A stretch of DNA of 64,000 nt from JACCVL01 sp963704295 (GTDB taxonomy: Bacteria; Actinomycetota; Actinomycetes; Propionibacteriales; Nocardioidaceae), in NCBI GenBank assembly GCA_963704295.1, contig OY969884.1, positions 2,666,001-2,730,000 on the forward strand, given 5' to 3'. The notes beneath the pieces were generated by a model, which was not told the origin of the DNA, made no database searches, and worked only from the letters and a program-made list of their open reading frames with translations. How positions within the stretch are numbered: position 1 is the first letter of the stretch; every line of letters starts with the position of its first letter. Below are positions 48,375 to 56,486 of this stretch, piece after piece. The translations under genes and the position numbers were made by a program.

Positions 48375-48869
48375 ATCCAGACGTTCCTGCCGTACCCCGA
48401 CTTCGCCCGGACCGCGGCCGTCCTCGACAACCGGCGACTCGGCAAGCAGCGGGTCGAGACGCTGCAGATCATGCAGGTGCTGCTGGGGCTGCGATGGGAC
48501 ACCGCTGCCGGTGTGATCGAGGCCTATCAGCCAAGGGGTTGGCGTACCCATCCGGCGGTGCTGATGTGGCGGGGGAGCGAGGCTGTGCTCGGCCGCTACC
48601 AGGAGGTCACCTGCCTCGAATGGACCACTCGGGGGTTCGGGGACACCTGCGCGGTCAAGACGGCCGGGCTGCTGCGCACCGCCGGCCTCTCGCCGGACGG
48701 GGATGCGGTGGGCCGCGACGAGCAGGCGCCCTCCTGGCTCGGCGACCAGGACCTGCACCGTTCCCATCAGTCCAACCTGGTGCGCAAGGACCCGGAGCAC
48801 TATCGGCCGTTGTTTCCCGGCGTGCCCGACGACCTGCCGTACGTGTGGCCGATGGCGGTGGACCGGTGA
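48375..48869 (+). CDS. Pyrimidine-dimer DNA glycosylase-like protein, unusual ATC start
   Basis: 164 residues. The start QTFLPYPDFARTAAVLDNRRLGKQRVE and HPAVLMWRG are the family hallmark (Pyr_excise, T4 endonuclease V-like; MSMEG_6728 type), which cuts UV-induced dimers. This conserved start lies upstream of any ATG/GTG/TTG. The codon at the right place is ATC (48375), six bases after GAAGGAG (48362-48368). The first ATG in frame (48471) would remove 32 conserved residues. Either ATC is used as a rare start or a mutation ATG to ATC has weakened the gene. Confidence 0.82.
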   Translation: MQTFLPYPDFARTAAVLDNRRLGKQRVETLQIMQVLLGLRWDTAAGVIEAYQPRGWRTHPAVLMWRGSEAVLGRYQEVTCLEWTTRGFGDTCAVKTAGLLRTAGLSPDGDAVGRDEQAPSWLGDQDLHRSHQSNLVRKDPEHYRPLFPGVPDDLPYVWPMAVDR

Positions 48870-48932
48870 CGCCGGTGCGGGCCGGCGCGGGCCGGCCCTG
48901 CCGGTTCGCCGAGTCCGGTGTGTACTGAGGGC

Positions 48933-49373
48933 ATGCCGTTGCGTGGGGAGTACGCGCCGAGTCCGTCCCGCCGGGCGCGTGAGCAGGTGGACACGTACGA
49001 GAGCTCGGGTGGGACCGCGGGGACGACGATGCGCGGGATGCCGGTGGTGATCCTCACCAGTCTCGGCGTCCGCAGCGGCAAGATCCGGAAGACTCCGCTG
49101 ATGCGAGTCGAGCACGAGGGCCGGTATGCCGTCGTCGCCTCGCAGGGCGGAGCGCCCACGCACCCGGTCTGGTATCACAACCTGGTCGCCGAGCCGCGAG
49201 TCGAGCTGCAGGACGGCTCGGTCCGGCAGGACATGATCGCCCGCGAGCTCAGCGGGACCGAGCGCGACGAGTGGTGGCAGCGGGCGGTAGCGGCATTCCC
49301 CGACTACGCCGGCTACCAGAGGAAGACCGACCGGCTGATTCCGGTGTTCGTGCTCGAGCCCGCTGACCGCTGA
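48933..49373 (+). CDS. Deazaflavin (F420)-dependent nitroreductase, DDN family
   Basis: 146 residues from ATG 48933. The DDN pattern is VVILTSLGVRSGKIRKTPLMRVEHEGRY, with the GKxRxxPL segment that contacts F420, and later GGAPTHPVWYHNLVAEPRVELQDG. The split-barrel fold reduces nitro compounds or quinones with F420H2. Implies the organism makes F420, usual for actinomycetes. Confidence 0.92.
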   Translation: MPLRGEYAPSPSRRAREQVDTYESSGGTAGTTMRGMPVVILTSLGVRSGKIRKTPLMRVEHEGRYAVVASQGGAPTHPVWYHNLVAEPRVELQDGSVRQDMIARELSGTERDEWWQRAVAAFPDYAGYQRKTDRLIPVFVLEPADR

Positions 49374-49426
49374 CCCGCCATCCCCGCGCCGCTCACCCCC
49401 CTCACCCCCGCGCCCCCTCACCCCCT

Positions 49427-49617
49427 CACGATCCGCGAGTTTTGCAGCGGCCAGGTCGGCGCCGGTCTGCAGAAGTCGCGGATCGTGGGCGAGGGGGGTG
49501 CGGCGCCGGTCTGCAGAAGTCGCGGATCGTGGGCGAGGGGGGGCTGTGCCGGTCTGCAGAAGTCGCGGATCGTGGGCGAGGGGGGGCTGTGCCGGTCTGC
49601 AGAAGTCGCGGATCGTG
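49427..49617. repeat. Interspersed repeat block D: one forward, four inverted copies
   Basis: Forward copy (with GAGTTTTGC) at 49427-49447. Inverted CTGCAGAAGTCGCGGATCGTG-type copies at 49467-49487, 49511-49531, 49554-49574 and 49597-49617, spaced 43-44 bases, each followed by a GGGCGAGGGGGG tract. The block fills the 278-base gap between two convergent genes. The 43-base unit looks recently multiplied, since the copies are nearly identical. Confidence 0.85.
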
Positions 49618-49651
49618 GGCGAGGGGGGAGGGGGGCGGGGGCGGGGGCGGG

Positions 49652-51664
49652 TTAGCGGTAGCGGCGGGCGACGCTCTCGTGCTCGGAGTCCCCCGGCGCC
49701 CAGGCGGTGATCCACGGGCCGGTGCCCTCCGACGGGTCCAGCACGCCGGTCTCCAGCCAGGTGAACTGACCGTCCAGGACCTGGCGCGCCAGCCGGGTGT
49801 CCAGGTCGTCGGTGTTGTTCCACAGCCGGTCGAACAGCGCCTCGACCCGGCCGCGGGACTGCTGGCAGAAGGCGTCCGCCAGCTCGTAGGCGGACGCGCC
49901 CCGCGCCGGGTCGTCGGCGCGCAGCATCTCGGCGCGGGAGCAGGCCGCGGCCATCGCGAACAGCTCCGCCCCGATGTCGACGATCCGGGCGAGGAAGCCC
50001 TGCCGGTGCTCCAGCCCGGCCTGCCACCGGCTCATGCCGTAGAAGGTCTGCCGGGCCAGCTTGCGCGACGACCGCTCGACGAAGCGCAGGTGCCGGGCCA
50101 GCCGGCCGAACTCCGCGTACGACGTCGGCACGTTGCCCTTGCCGGTCACCAGCTGGGGCAGCCACTTGGCGTAGAACCCGCTGGCGTTCGCGGCCGCCTT
50201 CGCCTTGCTCCTCAGGTCGGCGTCGGCCGAGGCCAGGTCACCGGCTGCGGACAGGTGCGCGTCGACGGCCTCCCGGGCGATCAGCAGGTGCATGATCTCG
50301 GTCGAGCCCTCGAACACCCGGTTGATCCGCAGGTCGCGCAGGATCTGCTCGGCCGGCACCGCTCGCTCCCCGCGGGCCCGCAGCGAGTCGGCGGTCTCGA
50401 ACCCGCGCCCGCCCCGGACCTGCACCAGCTCGTCGGCGATCTGCCAGGCCATCTCGCTGGCCCACAGCTTGGCCAGCGCGGCCTCGATCCGGATGTCCTT
50501 GGTGCCGGCGTCGGCGAGCTGCGCGGACAGGTCCAGCACCGCCTCCAGCCCGAACGTGGTCGCGGCCATGAACGACACCTTGTGCGCGACCGCCGCGTGC
50601 GCGCCGACCGGGCGGCCCCACTGCACCCGCTCGGACGACCACTCGCGGGCGATCTTCAGACACCACTTGCCGGCCGCGGCGCACATCGCCGGGATCGACA
50701 GCCGGCCGGTGTTCAGCGTGGTGAGCGCGATCTTCAGCCCCTCACCCTCCTTGCCCAGCCGGTTGTCCACCGGCACGCGGACCTGGGAGAAGCGGGTGAC
50801 GCCGTTCTCGATCCCCTTCAGCCCCATGAACGCGTTCCGGTGCTCGACGGTGATCCCCGGCGAGTCCGCCTCCACCACGAACGCACTGATGCCGCCGCGG
50901 CCCCCGTCGTGCTTCGGCACCCGGGCCATCACGACCAGCAGCTCCGCGATCACGCCGTTGGTGGTCCACAGCTTGACCCCGTCGATCAGGTACGCGGAGC
51001 CGTCCTCGGTCGGAGTCGCGGTGGCGCCCATCCGGGCCGGGTCGGACCCGACGTCGGGCTCGGTGAGCAGGAAAGCGCTCACCGCGCCGCCGGCACACCG
51101 CGGCAGGTAGGCCTGCTTCTGCTCCGGCGTCCCGAACATCTTCACCGGCTCCGGCACGCCGATGGACTGGTGCGCGGAGATCAACGTGCCGAGGCTCGGG
51201 TGCACCGAGCCGATCAGCATCAGCGCTCGACCGTAGTAGGCCATCGTCAGGCCGAGGCCGCCGTACTCGCGCGGGATCTTCATCCCGAAGACGCCGAGCT
51301 CGGCCAGGCCGTTGATGTACTCGTCCGGGATTCGCGCCTCGCGCTCGATCACGCCGGAGTCGAGCGTCTCGCAGTAGGCCCGCAGCCGGTCGAGGAAGGC
51401 CTCGCCCCGGGCCGTGTCGTCGGCGTCGGCGCGCGGGTGCGGGTGGATCAGCGACAGGTCGAAGCGGCCGAGGTAGAGCTCCTTGGCGAAGCTCGGGCGG
51501 GTCCATCCCGACTCGCGGGCGGCCTCGGCGACCTCGCGGGCCTCCTGCTGGCTGACGTCGCGGGTGACGCCCGCGCCTCGGCTCGCTTCCGGCTGCGCGT
51601 CGGTACGCGGTCCGGCCGGGCGAGCTGCGGGGTCAGCGGTCTGGTCGGTGACGTCGGTGCTCAC
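49652..51664 (-). CDS. Acyl-CoA dehydrogenase, long-chain/FadE type with C-terminal extension
   Basis: 670 residues from a GTG. A hydrophilic start (about 1-75) precedes the ACAD core: YGGLGLTMAYYGRALMLIG, FLLTEPDVGSDPARMGATATP (substrate/FAD), KLWTTNGVIAELLVVMARV, and QVRGGRGFETADSLRARGE with a RVFEGSTEIM motif near the catalytic region. A helical extension of about 200 residues follows, as in very-long-chain enzymes. It oxidises acyl-CoA in fat breakdown; chain length is not visible. Next to a flavin amine oxidase gene on the same strand, 18 bases away. Confidence 0.93.
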   Translation of the reverse strand: MSTDVTDQTADPAARPAGPRTDAQPEASRGAGVTRDVSQQEAREVAEAARESGWTRPSFAKELYLGRFDLSLIHPHPRADADDTARGEAFLDRLRAYCETLDSGVIEREARIPDEYINGLAELGVFGMKIPREYGGLGLTMAYYGRALMLIGSVHPSLGTLISAHQSIGVPEPVKMFGTPEQKQAYLPRCAGGAVSAFLLTEPDVGSDPARMGATATPTEDGSAYLIDGVKLWTTNGVIAELLVVMARVPKHDGGRGGISAFVVEADSPGITVEHRNAFMGLKGIENGVTRFSQVRVPVDNRLGKEGEGLKIALTTLNTGRLSIPAMCAAAGKWCLKIAREWSSERVQWGRPVGAHAAVAHKVSFMAATTFGLEAVLDLSAQLADAGTKDIRIEAALAKLWASEMAWQIADELVQVRGGRGFETADSLRARGERAVPAEQILRDLRINRVFEGSTEIMHLLIAREAVDAHLSAAGDLASADADLRSKAKAAANASGFYAKWLPQLVTGKGNVPTSYAEFGRLARHLRFVERSSRKLARQTFYGMSRWQAGLEHRQGFLARIVDIGAELFAMAAACSRAEMLRADDPARGASAYELADAFCQQSRGRVEALFDRLWNNTDDLDTRLARQVLDGQFTWLETGVLDPSEGTGPWITAWAPGDSEHESVARRYR

Positions 51665-51682
51665 AGGGATCCCTTCGACGAC

Positions 51683-52999
51683 TCAGGTGCGGCCATTGTT
51701 ACCCGTCGGTATGGTGCGGGCAACGGCGGGTCCGCCCGACAGCGGGCGGCCCAGTCGCCGTAGCACCGCGCGGGCGGCCCGGCGTCCGGACACCAGCGCA
51801 CCCTGGGTCGACGGCGTGTCCCGGTGGTCACCGGCCACGAACAACCCGTCGCCGAGGTCGACCGGCTTGCGGAGGTCGAGCGGTGGACCGGCGGCCGGCA
51901 GCGCCGCGGCGATGGCGTCGGTGCGGACCAGGTCCCAGCCGGTGACGTCCGTCGCCAGCATCAGCCCCAGCTGCCGGCGGACCGCCGCCTCGACGTCGGT
52001 GCCGAGGTGGTGACCGACCAGGCTCGCGGCGACCAGGGCCCCGTCGGCGCAGTACGAGGGTGCGGCGTCGGAGACCACGGCCACGTTGACCACCGGACCG
52101 CGCCGGTCGCCGTCCACGTGCAGCAGCGGCCGGCCGGACGGCACCGGCGAGGCGGGAGCCCGGAACCACAGGGTCGTCAGCGAGCGGACCGGTGGCGGCG
52201 GCCGGCCGAGCAGCTCCGCGGCCGCGAGCGCGTCCGAGGCCACGACGACCGCGGCCGCCTCCTCCCGGCCGGAGCCGGTGCGTACGCCCGATCCGGACAC
52301 CTGGCGGACCGGGGTCTGCAGCCGCACCGTGCCGGCCGGCAGGCCGCCCGCCAGCTGCTCCGGGAGTGCCTGCATCCCGGCGGCCGGGAGGGACGGCGAG
52401 CCGCGGGCGAAGCTGCGCAGCACCAGGTCGACGTAGCGCCGCGACGTCTGCTGCTCGTCCTCACCGAGCACGCCGGCGAGGAACGGCTCGAGGACCGAAC
52501 GGCGCAGCCCGCCGCGCAGCCCCGCGGCGTCGAACGCCGCACCCCAGGCCACGTCCGGGCGGCGTTGCAGCCGCCGCACCGGCTCGACGGCGACCCGGGC
52601 GACGTAGGCGGCAAAGCGGGCCTTCTCCAGCGGGCTGCCGGTGTCCGGGCTGCCGAGGCCGGCGAGCAGTCCGGGCAGGCCGCCGGGGCGGCGCAGCGGG
52701 TCGACCAGCGTGCTGCGTCGACCCTCGCCGCCGACCGCGACCACGCCGGGGTCGAACGGATGCAGCCGAAGCGCGGGCAGGTCGACGAGGCCGCGCAGCG
52801 CCGGGTAGGCGGGGTTCAGCAGCTGGAAGCCCCGGTCGAGCAGCATGCCGTCCACCCGATCGGTGCGGATCCGACCGCCGACCCCGTCGGACGCCTCCAG
52901 CACCGTGACCTCGAGGCCGGCCTCGACCAGCACCCGGGCGGCGGTGAGCCCGGCCAGACCGGCGCCCACCACGACGACGTCGGACCGGGGCGCAGGCAC
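51683..52999 (-). CDS. FAD-dependent amine oxidase/phytoene desaturase-like oxidoreductase
   Basis: 438 residues. GMC/amine-oxidase type FAD motif VVVVGAGLAGLTAARVLVEAG followed by EASDGVGGRIRTD, and the C-terminal LFVAGDHRDTPSTQGALVSG. The middle segment is hydrophobic and resembles protoporphyrinogen/phytoene desaturase-type enzymes in plan. Substrate unknown. Probably co-transcribed with the acyl-CoA dehydrogenase downstream (18-base gap). Confidence 0.85.
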   Translation of the reverse strand: MPAPRSDVVVVGAGLAGLTAARVLVEAGLEVTVLEASDGVGGRIRTDRVDGMLLDRGFQLLNPAYPALRGLVDLPALRLHPFDPGVVAVGGEGRRSTLVDPLRRPGGLPGLLAGLGSPDTGSPLEKARFAAYVARVAVEPVRRLQRRPDVAWGAAFDAAGLRGGLRRSVLEPFLAGVLGEDEQQTSRRYVDLVLRSFARGSPSLPAAGMQALPEQLAGGLPAGTVRLQTPVRQVSGSGVRTGSGREEAAAVVVASDALAAAELLGRPPPPVRSLTTLWFRAPASPVPSGRPLLHVDGDRRGPVVNVAVVSDAAPSYCADGALVAASLVGHHLGTDVEAAVRRQLGLMLATDVTGWDLVRTDAIAAALPAAGPPLDLRKPVDLGDGLFVAGDHRDTPSTQGALVSGRRAARAVLRRLGRPLSGGPAVARTIPTGNNGRT

Positions 53000-53039
53000 A
53001 TCGCGACGCTACCCGCGACGACCCCCACCCCCAGCCGCT

Positions 53040-53060
53040 CGCGATCCGCGACTTCTGCAG
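53040..53060 (+). repeat. Single repeat copy in the recC promoter region
   Basis: CGCGATCCGCGACTTCTGCAG-type forward copy between the divergent starts of the flavin oxidase and recC. Unlike all other copies it lies between two gene starts, so it cannot be a terminator for either gene. Spacing to the -10 box at 53105 is 44 bases. Confidence 0.7.
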
Positions 53061-53104
53061 CCGGCGGTTCCCGCGACGACCCGCAGCCACCGCGAACGAG
53101 CGAC

Positions 53105-53141
53105 TAGGGTCGCGGCCATGTCGGCCGACGGGGGGCCCTGA
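53105..53141 (+). promoter_or_regulatory. Leaderless -10 box and seven-codon leader ORF of recCBD
   Basis: TAGGGT (53105-53110) ends 7 bases before ATG 53118, which opens a short ORF MSADGGP (53118-53141). Its TGA overlaps the recC ATG (TGATG). Ribosomes would start on the leaderless message, read seven codons and restart at recC. No other Shine-Dalgarno site is present for recC. Confidence 0.5.
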
Positions 53142-56100
53142 TGGCGCTCCACCTGCACCGGTCCGAACGCGCCGACCCCCTGGTCACCGCGCTGGCGCAG
53201 GAGCTCGCGACCGGAACCCCTGATCCGTTCGCGCCCGAGGTGGTCGCGGTGCCGGCGCGAGGAGTGGAGCGCTGGCTGACCCAGCGGCTGTCACACCACC
53301 TGGGGGCCGCCGACGGAGCGGACGGGGTGAGCGCGAACATCACCTTCTGCTCGCCGACGCGACTGGTCGCGCAGGTGCTGGCGGCCGCCGGCGGGATCGA
53401 CCCGGACGACGACCCGTGGCCGGAGGGCCGCTCGGTCTGGACCCTGGTCGAGGTCATCGACGGCTGCGTCGGTGCGGACTGGTGCGCGCCGCTGGCCCGG
53501 CACCTGACGGCGGGCTCGGACCGGCGGTTCGTCGCCGCCCAGCACCTGGCCCGGTTGTACGCGTCGTACGCCCAGCAGCGCGGGGCGCTGCTGCGGGACT
53601 GGGCCGCCGGGGCCGACACCGACGGCGCCGGCCAGCCGCTGGCCGACGACCTGCGCTGGCAGGCCGAGCTGTGGCGGCGGCTGCGGGCGGCGATCGGCAC
53701 CCCGAGCCCGGCGGAGCGGCAGGACACCGCCTGTGCGGCGTTGCGCACCGACCCGCAGCTGGTGGACCTGCCGGACCGGCTGTCGCTGTTCGGGCCGACC
53801 CGGCTGACCACCGAGCAGGTGGCGGTGCTCGCCGCGCTGGCCGAACACCGCGACGTGCACCTGTGGCTGCCACACCCGTCGGCGGTGCTGTGGGACCGAC
53901 TCGACGGGCTCCCGACCGCCGCCACCCGGCCGCGGCGTCGGGCAGACCCCAGCGCCGTGCTCCCGGCGAACCGGCTGCTCGCGTCGCTCGGTCGGGACGC
54001 CCGGGAGATGCAGCTGCTGCTCGCCGAGGCGGGGCCGGTGGCCTCCGACCAGCACCACCGGCTGGAGCAGCGCCGGAACACCCTGCTGGGCCGCGTGCAG
54101 CAGGATCTGCGCGACGACGTCGCTGCACCCGGGCGGTCGCGTGATGTGACGCGCGGAGACGACCGCAGCCTCCAGGTGCACGCCTGTCACGGCCGGGCCC
54201 GCCAGGTCGAGGTGCTGCGGGAGCTGCTGCTCGGGCTGCTCCAGGCCGACCCGACGCTGGAGCCGCGGGACGTGCTGGTGATGTGCCCCGACATCGAGTC
54301 GTATGCCCCGCTGATCTCGGCCACGTTCGGGCTGGGAGCCGCCGTCGACGGTCCGCACGAGCCGGCCGAGCACCCCGGCCACCGGCTGCGGGTGCGGCTG
54401 GCGGACCGGTCGCTGCGCCAGACCAACCCGCTGCTGGCCACGCTGGCCAGGCTGCTCGACCTCGCCGACGGCCGGGTGACCGCGTCCCAGGTGCTCGACC
54501 TGGCGGCGCTGGCACCGGTCCGGAGGCGGTTCCGGCTGGACGACGACGATCTCGAGCGGATCCGGGACTGGGTGGCCGGGTCGAACGTCCGCTGGGGCCT
54601 GGATGCGGCGCACCGGGCGCCGTACGACCTGGCCGCGGTGCCGCAGAACACCTGGCAGGCGGGTCTCGACCGGCTGCTGCTCGGCGTCACGATGGCCGAG
54701 GACGACCTGCGCTGGCTCGGGCTGGCCCTGCCGCTGGACGACGTGGACAGCACCGACGTCGACCTCGCCGGCCGGCTGGCCGAGCTCGTCGACCGGCTCG
54801 GCACGGCGCTCGACGGCCTGACCGGCGAGCAGCCGCTGGACGCCTGGCTGGGTGCGCTGTCGGGGGCCCTCGACACCCTCACCGCGGTGGGGGAGGCGGA
54901 CGGGTGGCAGCTCACCCAGGCCCGCCGGGAGCTCGCCGACGTGGCGGCGGGCGCGACCGGTCGGACCGGCACCCGGTTGCGGCTGGGTGACGTCCGGTCC
55001 CTGCTCGCGGACCGACTGCAGGGCCGGCCCACCCGGGCCGGCTTCCGCACCGGCAACCTGACGATGTGCTCGATGGTGCCGATGCGGTCGGTGCCGCACC
55101 GGGTGATCTGCCTGCTGGGCCTGGACGACGGCGTCTTCCCGCGCAGCGCCGGGGTCGACGGCGACGACGTGCTGGCTCGCGACCCGCTCGTCGGCGAGCG
55201 CGACCGTCGCAGCGAGGACCGCCAGCTGCTGCTGGACGCGGTGCTCGCCGCCGAGGAGCACCTCGTCATCCTGTACACCGGTGCCGACGAGCGCACGAAC
55301 GCGGTCCGACCGCCGGCGGTGCCGCTGGGCGAGCTGCTGGACGTCGTCGACGCGTCCGTACGTGACCGGGTCGTCGTCCGGCACCCGCTGCAGCCGTTCG
55401 ACCCGCGCAACTTCACCGCCACCGGACCGAACCCGGAGTCGTTCAGCTTCGACCGCACCGCGCTCGCCGGCGCCAGGGCGGCGGCTCGGCCGCGGCGCGC
55501 TCCGGACCCGTTCCTCGCCGACCGCCTGCCCGCGCCACCGCCGGCGGGAGCCGCTGCGGACATCGCGGAGCTGGGGCCGCTGATCCGGTTCCTCGAGCAC
55601 CCGGTACGCGGCTTCCTCCGTCAACGGCTCGGCGTCGCGGTCCCGGAGCCCGGCGAGGAGCTGGACGACGCGCTGCACGCCGAGCTCGACGGGCTGCAGA
55701 AGTGGGTCATCGGCGACCGGTGGGTCGCGGACCGGCTGGCTGGGGGAAGCGTGGACAGCTGCCGGGAGGCGGCTTGGCGACGTGGCGAGCTGCCCCCGGG
55801 ACGGCTCGGCAGCGAGGTGCTCGCCGAGGTCATCGACAAGGCCGAGCCGCTGGTCGCGGCCGCTGCGTCCGCACCGCCGGGGCGAGCCGGGCACCGCGGA
55901 CCTCGCCGTCGCCCTGCCCAGCGGCTGCTCGCTCACCGGCACCGTGGGGAGCCTCTACGCAGGCACCGTGCTGCGCACGACCTACTCCCGGTTGGCGGCC
56001 AAGCACCGGGCGCGGGCCTGGACCCAGCTGCTCGCGCTGGCCGCAGCCCGCCCGGACGAGTCCTGGCGCGCGGTCACGCTCGGCCGGTGGAGCGGGGGCG

Positions 56101-56486
56101 TGTCCGTCGCGGTCGCCGTGGCGCCGCCCGCGCACGAGGCGGCCGCGGTGCTCGACCTGCTGGTCGACCTCCGGGGCCGCGGGCTGTGCGAGCCGCTGCC
56201 GCTGCCGCTCGACCCATCCCTCCGGTACGCCACGGTGCGGGCGCGGGGAGACACCGAGGAGGAGGCGGAGGCGTCGGCGCGCAAGGACTGGGACAACGGC
56301 TTCGAGGACCGTGACTACCGCACCGTCTGGGGCCCGCAGCCGACGTTCGAAACCGTGCTGGCGCAGCGGGCCTCCGACGCGGACCAGGCGCCGGACGCTG
56401 CCGCGCGCGAGACGTCACGGTTCGGCGCGCTGTCGTGTCGGCTGTGGTTCCCGCTGCTCGCGGCCGAGGCGGTGCACCGGCTGTGA
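53141..56486 (+). CDS. recC: Exonuclease V subunit RecC, with a one-base frameshift
   Basis: RecBCD subunit that recognises Chi and carries an inactive helicase/nuclease fold. Begins MALHLHRSERADPLVTALAQ; the core includes VVAVPARGVERWLTQRLSHHLG, QVHACHGRARQVEVLRELLLG, and TMCSMVPMRSVPHRVICLLGLDDGVFPR. After VAAAASAP the frame is lost: an extra G in GGGG (55879-55882) shifts it. Read without it, the protein continues GEPGTADLAVALPSGCSL and ends LWFPLLAAEAVHRL, about 1114 residues, the normal length, with a GTGA overlap to recB. Either a sequencing error or a truncating mutation (loss of about 200 C-terminal residues). Confidence 0.9.
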
